From: Epilithonimonas sp042695135
GTDB lineage: Bacteria > Bacteroidota > Bacteroidia > Flavobacteriales > Weeksellaceae
DNA length: 64,000 bases
Direction: 5' to 3'
NCBI RefSeq assembly: GCF_042695135.1
Contig: NZ_CP170547.1
Location: 186,001 to 250,000 of the forward strand
Shown here: positions 34,430-43,718 of the stretch, piece by piece
Layout: the number at the start of each line of letters is the position of its first letter
How positions within the stretch are numbered: position 1 is the first letter of the stretch
The notes under the pieces: generated by a model
Told to the model about the DNA's origin: nothing
What the model saw: only the letters and a program-made list of their open reading frames with translations
Database searches by the model: none
Position numbers and translations under genes: made by a program

Positions 34430-34615
34430 AATTGTAGTTAATGTTTATAACTTTTTGATTTAAGGACAGTATTGGCTAATGATTTGATTTAAAATAGATT
34501 AAAATGAATTATTACAAAAACCTTTGTCATAAAGCCTTTGCAATGAATGATTTAAAAAATCCGGTTAGAAATGTTTCATTATATAAAATGATTCTAACTA
34601 AAATATCTAATTACC

Positions 34616-34623
34616 TATATTTG
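34616..34623 (+). promoter_or_regulatory. -7 box of the nitroreductase gene
   Basis: TATATTTG, matching TAnnTTTG, with 4 bp to the ATG at 34628, so the mRNA is probably leaderless. Confidence 0.5.
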
Positions 34624-34627
34624 TTAT

Positions 34628-35254
34628 ATGAACTATTTGGAAGCACTCAACTGGCGATATTCTGTAAAAAGATTTAATGGAAATAAGATTCCTTCGGAAA
34701 AACTTCATTCCATTTTGGAAGCAGGTCGACTTTCTGTCAGCTCTTTAGGTTTGCAGCCATACCATCTCTTGGTAGTTGAGAATAATGAGACGATTCAAAA
34801 GTTAATTCCGGCCTTTTACAATCCATCTCAGATCTCTACTTGTTCACATTTGATTGCTTTGGTTTCTAAGACCAATATTAATAAGGAATATGTCGATAAT
34901 TATTTCAGTCATATTATTAATGAACGCGGTGTGACTCTGGAACAACTATCGGCTTTCCGAAATAACATTAATTCACTTTTGGAAACTCAGACTCAGAAAG
35001 AACTGGAAAGCTGGTCGGAAAAACAGAGCTACATTGTGCTGGGTTCTTTGATAATGGCAGCTGCACTGGAAAATATTGATACCTGCCCGATGGAAGGTTT
35101 CAAATCTGAAATAATTGATGACGTTTTGAAAATTGATAAAGAAAATGAAAAAATCGCCGTTGTCCTCGCTTTAGGTTATCGTGCGGAAGACGATAATTTT
35201 CAGAATTTCAAAAAAGTAAGAAAACCTGCGGATAAGTTCATCAAATTTCTGTAA
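34628..35254 (+). CDS. Nitroreductase-family NAD(P)H oxidoreductase
   Basis: FMN-dependent oxidoreductase of the NfsB-like group, 208 residues. Landmarks are the N-terminal RYSVKRFNGNKIPSEKL, the FMN-site region SVSSLGLQPYHLLVV, SYIVLGSLIMAAALENIDTCPMEGF and the C-terminal VVLALGYRAEDD. Likely substrates are quinones or nitro compounds. It is divergent from mraZ and followed after 24 bp by a toxin-antitoxin pair. Confidence 0.92.
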   Translation: MNYLEALNWRYSVKRFNGNKIPSEKLHSILEAGRLSVSSLGLQPYHLLVVENNETIQKLIPAFYNPSQISTCSHLIALVSKTNINKEYVDNYFSHIINERGVTLEQLSAFRNNINSLLETQTQKELESWSEKQSYIVLGSLIMAAALENIDTCPMEGFKSEIIDDVLKIDKENEKIAVVLALGYRAEDDNFQNFKKVRKPADKFIKFL

Positions 35255-35278
35255 TTTTAATTTTAAATTCAAGATAAA

Positions 35279-35503
35279 ATGAATGCAATCAGACAAATCG
35301 TGGAAGTAAAAGACCACAAATTGAATATCGAACTTCCCGAAAATTTTGACTCTGAATATGCAGAAGTAATCATTTTCGCAAAGGATGAAAGTTTTGATTT
35401 TGAGATTCCTGAAGAGGAAAAGGAATTAATGCGAGAAAGAGTCAGAAATGCAAAACCAGAGAATTTTGTAGCTTGGCGTGACGTCAGAGGCAAATATTTG
35501 TAA
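35279..35503 (+). CDS. Putative antitoxin of a ParE/RelE-type pair
   Basis: 74-residue acidic protein with an N-terminal beta segment (RQIVEVKDHKLNIELPENF) resembling AbrB/MazE- or Phd-like antitoxins of Bacteroidota and a helical C-terminal part (EEEKELMRERVRNAKPENF) likely to wrap the toxin. Its stop overlaps the toxin's start (TAATG), a standard coupling for toxin-antitoxin genes. I cannot name the family. Confidence 0.75.
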   Translation: MNAIRQIVEVKDHKLNIELPENFDSEYAEVIIFAKDESFDFEIPEEEKELMRERVRNAKPENFVAWRDVRGKYL

Positions 35504-35796
35504 TGTTTGAAGTTAAACTCACAGATGAAGCCTTAGCCGATTTAGATTTGGTTGACGACTTCTATTCTAATATTTCATTTGAACTTGGAATTAAATTTTT
35601 AGAGCATTTTGACGATTGTCTTTTGCAATTAGAAAATATTCCATTTTTCCAAATCCGATATGATGAAATTAGAATTAGACAAATAAGAAAATTCCCTGTA
35701 CTTCTGCATTATATTCTTTATGAAAGCACGAAAACTGTAGTTATTTTCGGTATTCGTTTTGCTAAATCTGACCCTGAAAATTATCCTTCAATTTAA
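35503..35796 (+). CDS. ParE/RelE-family toxin
   Basis: 97-residue protein with the RelE/ParE fold pattern: VKLTDEALADLDLVDDFY helix, ELGIKFLEHFDDCLLQLENIPF, then strands with IRIRQIRKFPVLLHYILYES and VVIFGIRFAKSDP. Family members inhibit gyrase (ParE) or cut mRNA at the ribosome (RelE); the sequence alone does not decide. It forms an operon with the overlapping antitoxin. Confidence 0.85.
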   Translation: MFEVKLTDEALADLDLVDDFYSNISFELGIKFLEHFDDCLLQLENIPFFQIRYDEIRIRQIRKFPVLLHYILYESTKTVVIFGIRFAKSDPENYPSI

Positions 35797-35833
35797 ATTC
35801 TTATTTTTAATCTTACAATTTCATATATATAAA

Positions 35834-37432
35834 ATGATAAAAACAGACGTTCTCGTAATCGGTTCCGGAATCTCGGGTTTATCTTACGCCATCAAAATAT
35901 CCGAACAATTACCAGAAACAAAGATCATCATCGTAACTAAAGGAAACGAAGATGAAAGCAATACAAAATACGCTCAAGGTGGATTAGCTGTTGTCACAGA
36001 TTTTTCCAAAGATAATTTCCAAAAACATATAGACGACACATTACGGGCAGGCGATTACATCAATGATCCCGAGATCGTGAGAACTGTAGTTGAAGAAGCA
36101 CCACTCAGGTTCAATGAAATTGTGGAATGGGGCGCGAAATTTGACCAGGAAAAAGGTCAGTATTCACTTGGAAGGGAAGGCGGACATACTGAAAACCGAA
36201 TAGTTCATCATAAAGACATCACAGGTTTTGAGATTGAAAGAGCACTTTTGGAAACGATTAAAAACTCTCCGAATATCGAAATGCTGGCGCACCATTACGT
36301 CATCGACCTTATCACGCAGCACCACGTTCCCGGAAAAAAAGTTGAAAAAGAAAATATCGATTGTTACGGCGCCTATATCCTGGACGAGGAAAATAAAAAA
36401 ATAAAAAAAATCACTGCCAAAATCACTTTGGTGGCAACCGGAGGCGCAGGTCACGTTTATAAAAACACAACCAATCCAATCATCGCAACAGGAGACGGAA
36501 TTGCTTTTGTTCACAGAGCGCACGGCAAGGTTTCCAATATGCAGTATTACCAATTTCATCCAACGGCAATGTATTCCAAACGTGACGGAATGTTGTTTTT
36601 AATTTCCGAAGCTGTTCGTGGCGATGGTGCAAAACTGAGAACGAAATCCGGCAAACCCTTTATGCAGAAATACGATGAGCGCGAAGAATTAGCTTCCCGG
36701 GATATTGTTGCAAGAGGAATTGACAATGAATTGAAAATAAGCGGAGACGATTATGTTGGATTGGATTGCCGGGAAATGGATAAGGAAAAATTCATTCATC
36801 ATTTCCCAAATATCTATCAGAAATGTATGGATGAAGGCATCGACCCGATGAAGGAACTGATTCCCGTAGTTCCGGCCTGTCATTATCTTATGGGCGGAAT
36901 TGATACTGACAAAGAAGGACAATCCTCCATTAAAAATCTTTTTGCGGTTGGAGAATGTACCAATTCCGGACTTCACGGCGCGAACAGATTAGCATCGAAT
37001 TCTTTATTGGAAGGTTTGGTTTTCGGTCATAATGCAGCAATGAAAACAGTTGAATTATTAAAGGAAAATGATTTCAACTTCGATGACCTGAAAGCCGTTC
37101 CGGAATGGAATGAAGAGGGAATGAAAATGATGGACGAAATGGTGCTTGTCACGTATATGAGGAAACAACTTCAAGAAATGATGAGTGATCTGGTTGCCAT
37201 CGTAAGAAGCAATGCAAGACTGGAACTCGCCAAGAAAAAACAACGCGAAATCTATGAAGCTGTGACGGAACTTTATAATTATTCCATACTTTCGCCGCAA
37301 CTTTCTGAGTTGAGGAATCTCGTAAATGTGTCTTACCTTATTATCAAGCATTCTCTTGAAATGAAAGAAAATAAAGGTGCATTTTACAATAAAGATCTGG
37401 CTACGAAACCATTATTGATCAAAGAAAATTAA
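35834..37432 (+). CDS. nadB: L-aspartate oxidase
   Basis: FAD enzyme oxidising L-aspartate to iminoaspartate, the first step of de novo NAD synthesis. 532 residues from the ATG at 35834 (MIKTDVLVIGSGISGLSYAI); the frame's upstream extension is hydrophobic and overlaps the toxin gene, so I reject it. Motifs: FAD GSGISGLSYA, KYAQGGLAVV, SLGREGGHTENRIVHHKD, QFHPTAMY and GECTNSGLHGANRLASNSLLEGLVFG. Followed 1 bp later by nadC; nadA is not in the window. Confidence 0.96.
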   Translation: MIKTDVLVIGSGISGLSYAIKISEQLPETKIIIVTKGNEDESNTKYAQGGLAVVTDFSKDNFQKHIDDTLRAGDYINDPEIVRTVVEEAPLRFNEIVEWGAKFDQEKGQYSLGREGGHTENRIVHHKDITGFEIERALLETIKNSPNIEMLAHHYVIDLITQHHVPGKKVEKENIDCYGAYILDEENKKIKKITAKITLVATGGAGHVYKNTTNPIIATGDGIAFVHRAHGKVSNMQYYQFHPTAMYSKRDGMLFLISEAVRGDGAKLRTKSGKPFMQKYDEREELASRDIVARGIDNELKISGDDYVGLDCREMDKEKFIHHFPNIYQKCMDEGIDPMKELIPVVPACHYLMGGIDTDKEGQSSIKNLFAVGECTNSGLHGANRLASNSLLEGLVFGHNAAMKTVELLKENDFNFDDLKAVPEWNEEGMKMMDEMVLVTYMRKQLQEMMSDLVAIVRSNARLELAKKKQREIYEAVTELYNYSILSPQLSELRNLVNVSYLIIKHSLEMKENKGAFYNKDLATKPLLIKEN

Positions 37433-37433
37433 A

Positions 37434-38297
37434 ATGAAAAGACCATCATACGCCAACGATAAAGTTTTAAAAGAATTCATCAGAACCGCTTTGGAAGAGG
37501 ACATTCAAAATGGTGATCATTCTACACTCTCTACTATTCCGAAAGATCTGGAACAGAAAGCACAACTTATTGTTAAAGAAAATTGCATCCTTGCAGGAGT
37601 AGAATTAGCTGAAATTATTTTTAAAAATTTTGATAAAAATCTGAAATTGGAAGTCTTTATTAAAGATGGAGAATCTGCAAAGAAAGGGGACATTGCATTT
37701 GTAGTTACCGGAAAAGCGAGATCCATACTCTCAACAGAAAGACTGGTTCTGAATTGCATGCAAAGAATGAGCGGCATCGCAACAATGACACACGATTGGG
37801 ATTCCAGATTGATTGGCACAAAGACAAAACTGCTTGACACAAGAAAGACCACCCCTAATTTCCGGGTTTGTGAAAAATGGGCAGTTGCCATTGGCGGCGG
37901 AACCAACCACCGATATGGTCTATACGATATGATAATGCTGAAAGACAATCACATCGATTATAACGGAAGCATCACCAATGCTGTTAAAATGGCAAAGGAT
38001 TACATCAAGAAAAATAAACTTAAGCTTAAAATAGAGGTCGAAACCCGAAATCTGGAAGAGGTAAAAGAAGCCGTAAAATCTGGAGCCGACAGAGTGATGT
38101 TTGATAATATGCCTGTCGAAATGATGACGGAAGCCGTTAAAATTGTTAACGGAAAATCCGAGACCGAAGCATCTGGCGGAATTACGCGTGATATGTTAAA
38201 TTCGGTGGCAAAAACCGGGGTCGATTTTATCTCTGCAGGTGCTTTGACCCACTCTTCAAGCAATATTGACCTGAGTCTCAAGGCATTAAAAATTTAA
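37434..38297 (+). CDS. nadC: Nicotinate-nucleotide pyrophosphorylase (carboxylating)
   Basis: Quinolinate phosphoribosyltransferase, third step of de novo NAD synthesis. 287 residues; N-terminal ALEEDIQNGDHSTLSTIP, RLVLNCMQRMSGIAT, LLDTRKTTPNFRVCEKWAV, GGGTNHRYGLYDMIMLKDNH and ASGGITRDMLNSVAKTGVDFISAGALTHS are all typical. One base after nadB, so the two form an operon. Confidence 0.97.
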   Translation: MKRPSYANDKVLKEFIRTALEEDIQNGDHSTLSTIPKDLEQKAQLIVKENCILAGVELAEIIFKNFDKNLKLEVFIKDGESAKKGDIAFVVTGKARSILSTERLVLNCMQRMSGIATMTHDWDSRLIGTKTKLLDTRKTTPNFRVCEKWAVAIGGGTNHRYGLYDMIMLKDNHIDYNGSITNAVKMAKDYIKKNKLKLKIEVETRNLEEVKEAVKSGADRVMFDNMPVEMMTEAVKIVNGKSETEASGGITRDMLNSVAKTGVDFISAGALTHSSSNIDLSLKALKI

Positions 38298-38357
38298 CAC
38301 TCTATTAACAGAACCTATTGATTTTTTTAAGACTTTTGCGGCATAAATCTTAAAGAA

Positions 38358-41060
38358 ATGAAAATGTTATCGAAAAAACCGGCATTTGTGTTAATGCTGA
38401 CCATGAGTACGGCAAGTTTCTACTTTGCTCAATCGACTCAAGATACGCTTACAAAAGACAACGAAATTGAACAAGTTGTAATAACAGGAGTTGCTGATAT
38501 CGCTAAAGATAGAAAGACTCCTGTTGCTGTTTCTACCATCAAGGAAGCGCAGATTGTCGAAAAAATGGGAAATCAGGAATTCCCTGAAATCTTAAACTCA
38601 ACGCCTTCTGTATATTCAACAAAAGGTGGTGGAGGTTTTGGAGACGGTAAAACTGTTATCCGAGGATTTACCCAAGAAAATATTGCTGTCATGGTTAATG
38701 GTATGCCTGTAAACGATATGGAAAACGGGGCAGTTTATTGGAGTAACTGGTCCGGACTTTCTGATGTAACTTCTTCTATGCAAGTTCAAAGGGGTTTAGG
38801 TTCTTCTAAATTAGCCATTGCTTCTGTGGGAGGTACTATTAACATTTTGACTAGAGCTGCTGATAAAAAGCAAGGAGCTGTGGTATCTATTGGTGTCGGA
38901 AATGACGATTTTCACAAATCTTTATTCGCTTACAACAGTGGTAAATCTCAAACAGGCTGGGCAACATCTTTCTTGATGAGCAGAACTGCAGGAAGTATGT
39001 ATGCAGATGGAACACAGTTTGAAGGTTACAATTATTACTGGGCTTTAGGTTACCAAAAAGGAAAGCACGATTTTCAATTCACGATTACCGGGGCACCGCA
39101 ATGGCATAATCAAAGATCAACTTATTCAACTATACAAAATTACATCAGATACAACCCAGATAATAACGGAGATCCAAACATAAAGTACAATCCGGATTGG
39201 GGATGGAGAGACGGAGAAGTACTTTCTAACCGCGTAAACTATTATCATAAGCCAATTTTATCTCTTAACTGGGATTGGAAAATTTCTGAAAAATCCAAAT
39301 TAAACTCTGTATTCTATGGATCTTTTGGTAGAGGTGGAGGAACAGGTGATTTAGGAAGCGTAAGAACAATAGCACCCGGCACAACCACTGCGGCTAACTA
39401 TAATATAACATCATATCCTAGAACTACGGACGGGCAGATAAATTATGACGGGATATTTGCTGCAAATGCTGCTATTAATTTGAATACTGCGGGCGCTTCA
39501 AGTACATTGATTAGGAGATCGTCTATCAATTCACATAACTGGTTTGGAACTATTATTAGCTTCAATCATAAGATTAACGATAATTTTAATTTTACAATCG
39601 GTACAGATGACAGATATTACTATGGATATCACTACCAAGTAGCTTCTGATCTTTATGGAGCCGGAGGTTACAAGGACGCAACAAATCAAAATTTCTATAC
39701 AGCGCCTGGAAATGTTTATACAGCTACTCCAAGAACTGTGACTAATACTTTTGCACCTAAACCAAACTGGAATCCTTTTGGAGGAAAAATTAACAATCAA
39801 GATGATATGATTGGTTACAACAACGATGGTGAAGTTCTATGGTATGGTGGTTTTGGACAATTAGAATATTCTAATGAAAAATTGTCTGCATTTGTATCCG
39901 GAGCATTATCAAACCAGTCTTTCCAAAGAATTGACAGTTTCATCATTGACGGTGTTACTTTACTTAATGGACAGAAGGCAGGTTTCGCAACATCTGCAAC
40001 CAACCCGACTATTATCCAGGCGACAGCAGCTAATCCAGCTTTGAATACAAAAACAGGCTTTAAAGACATAGTTGGTTACAATGCAAAAGCTGGTGCAAAT
40101 TATAATATAAACGATCATCATAATGTATTTGCAAATATTGGTTATTACTCCAAACAGCCATTCTTAAATGCAGTTTATCCAAACAATAAAAACTTTTTAA
40201 ATCCTAATCTTACCAATGAAAAGATTTTTGGTATAGAAGCTGGATATGGGTTCCGTTCAGGCATCTTCAATGCAAATGTAAATATTTACAGAACTTCATG
40301 GAAAGATAGATTCCAAAGAAGAAGTAATATTTCATTAACTTACCCTGACCCAAGTAATCCTGCAAATACCATAAGTACTACATCGGCTTACGCAAACATT
40401 CAGGGAATTACAGAAATCCATCAAGGAGCAGAATTGGAACTTACTGCAAATGTTCATAAGATGTTATCTTTAACAGGTATGATATCTGTGGGAGATTATT
40501 ACTATGAAGGAAATGCACAGGGTAACTTATTTACGGAGACAAATGAGCAGATCGGTTCAGATTCTCAAACTTTATATTTGGACAAAGTAAAAGTAGGCGG
40601 TTCTGCACAACAGACTGCTGCCGTAGGATTTGTTTTCAAACCGACAGATTGGGTAAGCTTAGATGCTAATTATAGAGGAGCAAAAAATCTTTATGCTAAT
40701 TTGAATCTTCTTAATTTCGGAACAGAAAGAGCAGGACAAAATGGAGCTCTTGAGCTTCCAACTTTTGGATTGGTGGATCTAGGTCTTACTTTTAAAATAA
40801 AACTGAACGATCCTAAGCAATTCTTCACCTTGAGAGGTAATATTTACAACTTGTTAGACAAAGTATATATTGCTGAGTCTAATACAAATGTATTAGCAAA
40901 TCTAACTCAAGATGATTTTAAAACAAGCACTGGAGCGAATGATACAGCGGCATTTGCAGCTTATCAAGCAATTCCTACTTGGAATGGCGTTAAACAATCC
41001 AATCAGGTTTACTTCGGTTACGGAAGAACCTGGGCGGCTACATTGTCATTCAACTTCTAA
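38358..41060 (+). CDS. TonB-dependent receptor (900 aa)
   Basis: Outer-membrane transporter. A signal peptide (about 1-24, ...STASFYFAQS) is followed directly by the TonB box-like segment IEQVVITG and the plug domain (RKTPVAVSTI, NSTPSVYSTKGGGGFGDGKTVIRGF, MVNGMPVNDMENGAVYWSNW). The beta-barrel ends ...YFGYGRTWAATLSFNF with the terminal Phe. It lacks the carboxypeptidase-like domain of SusC-type proteins and no SusD partner follows, so it is more likely a siderophore-, metal- or small-ligand receptor. It stands 60 bp after nadC with a terminator downstream. Confidence 0.93.
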   Translation: MKMLSKKPAFVLMLTMSTASFYFAQSTQDTLTKDNEIEQVVITGVADIAKDRKTPVAVSTIKEAQIVEKMGNQEFPEILNSTPSVYSTKGGGGFGDGKTVIRGFTQENIAVMVNGMPVNDMENGAVYWSNWSGLSDVTSSMQVQRGLGSSKLAIASVGGTINILTRAADKKQGAVVSIGVGNDDFHKSLFAYNSGKSQTGWATSFLMSRTAGSMYADGTQFEGYNYYWALGYQKGKHDFQFTITGAPQWHNQRSTYSTIQNYIRYNPDNNGDPNIKYNPDWGWRDGEVLSNRVNYYHKPILSLNWDWKISEKSKLNSVFYGSFGRGGGTGDLGSVRTIAPGTTTAANYNITSYPRTTDGQINYDGIFAANAAINLNTAGASSTLIRRSSINSHNWFGTIISFNHKINDNFNFTIGTDDRYYYGYHYQVASDLYGAGGYKDATNQNFYTAPGNVYTATPRTVTNTFAPKPNWNPFGGKINNQDDMIGYNNDGEVLWYGGFGQLEYSNEKLSAFVSGALSNQSFQRIDSFIIDGVTLLNGQKAGFATSATNPTIIQATAANPALNTKTGFKDIVGYNAKAGANYNINDHHNVFANIGYYSKQPFLNAVYPNNKNFLNPNLTNEKIFGIEAGYGFRSGIFNANVNIYRTSWKDRFQRRSNISLTYPDPSNPANTISTTSAYANIQGITEIHQGAELELTANVHKMLSLTGMISVGDYYYEGNAQGNLFTETNEQIGSDSQTLYLDKVKVGGSAQQTAAVGFVFKPTDWVSLDANYRGAKNLYANLNLLNFGTERAGQNGALELPTFGLVDLGLTFKIKLNDPKQFFTLRGNIYNLLDKVYIAESNTNVLANLTQDDFKTSTGANDTAAFAAYQAIPTWNGVKQSNQVYFGYGRTWAATLSFNF

Positions 41061-41088
41061 AACAATTAATACTTTTAATTATAACTCA

Positions 41089-41117
41089 AATCCCGGCTAT
41101 CTGTCGGGATTTTTTTA
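41089..41117 (+). terminator. Terminator after the TonB-dependent receptor
   Basis: AATCCCG, 9-base loop, CGGGATT followed by TTTTTT. Confidence 0.8.
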
Positions 41118-41141
41118 TCTTTGTCATTCTAAAATCTGAAT

Positions 41142-41582
41142 ATGGACTTTTTTAAAATTTTTCTTAGTGCTCACAAAGGTTTTGCTTACCTGGAGCTTGC
41201 GCTGGTAGCAGCATTTTTGGTATTCTTATTAGTCACTATGTTTGGCTATAGCGGCAAAATATCTAAAGCTTATAGAAAAGTAACGCTTTTCACAATGATC
41301 TTCTTCCACGTTCAGTTTCTGGTGGGAGTTTCTTTATTATTTATTTTCTCGCCAGGCTTCAAAGCTGCCTTGGATGCAGGAACCTTGATGAAAGATCCTT
41401 ACTCAAGATTCCAGTATGTGGAACACCCTTTTTCTATGTTGATCGCAGCGGTTATTATGACCATCATCAACAAGAAAGTAAAATCAAACGAAAAATTAAC
41501 GATTCCTGTTGTATCATTAGGAGTAGTAGCGGTTGCACTTTTCGTGTTCGCATTTCCTTGGGCAAGAGTTTTCGGAGCTTAA
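41142..41582 (+). CDS. Small membrane protein (146 aa)
   Basis: Four predicted membrane segments (about 16-36, 50-72, 97-112 and 121-141) with little between. The family is widespread in Bacteroidota and is often mislabelled as ribosomal protein L27 or cytochrome b; neither fits, as there is no L27 signature. Two His residues in or near membrane segments (His57 in FHVQF, His95 in VEHPFSM) could bind haem or metal, but this is only a possibility. It lies before asd with a 62-bp gap. Confidence 0.75.
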   Translation: MDFFKIFLSAHKGFAYLELALVAAFLVFLLVTMFGYSGKISKAYRKVTLFTMIFFHVQFLVGVSLLFIFSPGFKAALDAGTLMKDPYSRFQYVEHPFSMLIAAVIMTIINKKVKSNEKLTIPVVSLGVVAVALFVFAFPWARVFGA

Positions 41583-41644
41583 ATTATTTTAATAAAACAC
41601 AATTCACTTATCGATTATCATTAATCATTAATTACTTATAAACA

Positions 41645-42634
41645 ATGAAAGTAGCTGTAGTAGGCGCAACCGGAATGGTTGGACAAGTTATGCTGAGAGT
41701 TTTGGAAGAAAGAAATCTTCCCATTACCGAATTAATTCCTGTAGCATCAGAGAGATCTGTTGGCAACAAGGTCAAGTACAAGGACAAGGAATTCACTATC
41801 GTTAGCATGGACGACGCTATTGCAGCCAAACCCGAGATCGCCATCTTTTCTGCTGGAGGAAATACATCATTGGAATTTGCACCTAAATTTGCAGAAGTTG
41901 GAACCGTTGTTATAGACAATTCTTCTGCGTGGAGAATGGATCCAACCAAAAAATTGGTAGTCCCGGAAATCAACGCAAATGTTCTGACGAAAGAAGACAA
42001 GATCATCGCCAACCCAAATTGTTCTACAATCCAACTGGTAATGGTTCTTCACCCTCTGAATCAGAAATACGATATCAAAAGAGTTGTGGTTTCTACTTAT
42101 CAATCTGTTACAGGAACTGGTAAAGCAGCGGTAGATCAATTGAATGCCGAAATAAAAGGCGAAAGTCCTGAGAAAGTTTATCCTTACCAAATCTTCAAAA
42201 ATGCATTACCGCATTGCGATGTTTTTTCGGATGATGATTATACAAAGGAAGAAATCAAATTGATGAAAGAGCCTAAGAAAATTATGGGCGACGACACATT
42301 TAATTTGACAGCAACAGCCGTAAGAGTTCCCGTACAAGGCGGACATTCTGAAAGTGTGAATATAGAATTTGAGAATGAATTTGATCTTGATGAGGTTAGA
42401 AAAATCCTTTCCGAAACTTCTGGCGTAACACTTCAGGATGATGTGAAAAATAACGAATATCCAATGCCATTATATTCCGAAGGGAAAGATGATGTTTTTG
42501 TAGGAAGAATCAGACGGGATCTCTCCCAGCCGAAAACGCTCAACCTCTGGATCGTGGCAGACAATCTGCGAAAAGGCGCTGCTACAAATGCAGTTCAGAT
42601 CGCAGAATATCTGGTAGCAAACAACTTAGTTTAA
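41645..42634 (+). CDS. asd: Aspartate-semialdehyde dehydrogenase
   Basis: Reduces aspartyl phosphate to the semialdehyde for diaminopimelate, Lys, Met and Thr synthesis. 329 residues: NADP loop VVGATGMVGQVMLR, catalytic Cys126 in NPNCSTIQLV, and VPVQGGHSESVNIEF with the conserved His. The enzyme also feeds the mDAP used by MurE. Ends in a strong terminator. Confidence 0.97.
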   Translation: MKVAVVGATGMVGQVMLRVLEERNLPITELIPVASERSVGNKVKYKDKEFTIVSMDDAIAAKPEIAIFSAGGNTSLEFAPKFAEVGTVVIDNSSAWRMDPTKKLVVPEINANVLTKEDKIIANPNCSTIQLVMVLHPLNQKYDIKRVVVSTYQSVTGTGKAAVDQLNAEIKGESPEKVYPYQIFKNALPHCDVFSDDDYTKEEIKLMKEPKKIMGDDTFNLTATAVRVPVQGGHSESVNIEFENEFDLDEVRKILSETSGVTLQDDVKNNEYPMPLYSEGKDDVFVGRIRRDLSQPKTLNLWIVADNLRKGAATNAVQIAEYLVANNLV

Positions 42635-42649
42635 ACTAACAAAAATCAA

Positions 42650-42682
42650 AGAATCTTCGAAAACCTCGAAGATTCTTTTTTT
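42650..42682 (+). terminator. Terminator after asd
   Basis: AGAATCTTCGA, 5-base loop, TCGAAGATTCT then TTTTTT: perfect 11-bp stem. It ends 5 bp before the start codon of the transporter gene. Confidence 0.88.
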
Positions 42683-42686
42683 AGCA

Positions 42687-43685
42687 ATGGAAAAAAGCAA
42701 AGAACAAAACTCCAGTATTGCATTTCAGAAATGGATCGCGGCTGTTGGCATTATCCTTTTTATCGGTAAAATAACCGCGTGGAAACTGACGAATTCCGAC
42801 TCGGTTTTTTCCGATGCGATGGAAAGCATTGTGAATATCATCAGTGCTTTTCTTGGTCTTTACGCCTTATATCTTGGCGGAAAACCCCGCGATGAGAATC
42901 ATCCTTACGGCCACGGAAAAGTGGAATTTGTAACCTCGGCTATCGAAGGCTCTCTCATCAGCATTGCAGGAATAATGATTATTTATGAAGGCACCAATAG
43001 TTTGATCTCAGGAAAAATTCTTAATAAAATAGATTGGGGAATCTGGATCATTGCGGCAACTGCTATTGCCAATTATGTCTTGGGATATATTTCTATACGG
43101 AAAGGAAAAGCGGAAAATTCTATCGTATTGATTTCTTCCGGAAAACATCTGCAGTCCGATACTTTTTCGACTTTGGGTGTGGTTGTCAGTTTGGTTTTGG
43201 TTTATTTTACGAAGCTGGTCTGGATAGATTCTGCTGTGGCTTTGACTTTAGGGTTTTACATTATTACAATTGGTTACAAAATCATCCGCCAATCTCTCAG
43301 CGGGATAATGGATGAAGCTGACCCTGCAATGTTGGGAAGATTAGCCGAATTCCTTAATGAAAACCGAAAAGCGGAATGGATTGATGTTCATAATATGAAA
43401 ATCCAGCAATTTGGAAGCCGCCTTCATATTGATGCGCACATCACTTTGCCTTGGTATTTTGAACTGAGGACAGCGCACAATGAAATGGAAGAAATGATCA
43501 AAGAGATTGCAGAAAATACCGATAGAAGTGTTGAATTTAATTTTCATATGGACGATTGCAAACCCACTTCCTGCCCAATCTGCCAAATAAAAAACTGTCC
43601 TGTCCGCCAATTTGAATTTGCGAAAAAAGTAGAATGGAACGGCGAAAATATTTCTCAGCCGGATAAGCATACGGTAGAGAATTAA
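42687..43685 (+). CDS. Cation diffusion facilitator transporter with Cys-rich tail
   Basis: CDF-family divalent metal exporter. 332 residues with six membrane segments; metal-site motifs include SDSVFSDAMESIVN, DENHPYGHGKVEFVTS and SGKHLQSDTFSTLGV. The cytoplasmic domain (about 210-290) includes RLHIDAHITLPW. The extra C-terminal stretch CKPTSCPICQIKNCPVRQ (about 291-308), with four cysteines, is unusual and may bind metal. It starts just after the asd terminator, so translation may need its own promoter inside asd or read-through. Confidence 0.9.
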   Translation: MEKSKEQNSSIAFQKWIAAVGIILFIGKITAWKLTNSDSVFSDAMESIVNIISAFLGLYALYLGGKPRDENHPYGHGKVEFVTSAIEGSLISIAGIMIIYEGTNSLISGKILNKIDWGIWIIAATAIANYVLGYISIRKGKAENSIVLISSGKHLQSDTFSTLGVVVSLVLVYFTKLVWIDSAVALTLGFYIITIGYKIIRQSLSGIMDEADPAMLGRLAEFLNENRKAEWIDVHNMKIQQFGSRLHIDAHITLPWYFELRTAHNEMEEMIKEIAENTDRSVEFNFHMDDCKPTSCPICQIKNCPVRQFEFAKKVEWNGENISQPDKHTVEN

Positions 43686-43718
43686 TTCAAAAGCCTTCGG
43701 TTGATTTAACTTGAAATC

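Noticed and set aside
35759..35833. Upstream extension of nadB
   Set aside because: Hydrophobic, overlaps the toxin gene, and NadB homologues start at the FAD-binding strand encoded from 35834.
41142..41582. Ribosomal protein L27
   Set aside because: A common mislabel for this family; the protein is a four-helix membrane protein without L27 features.
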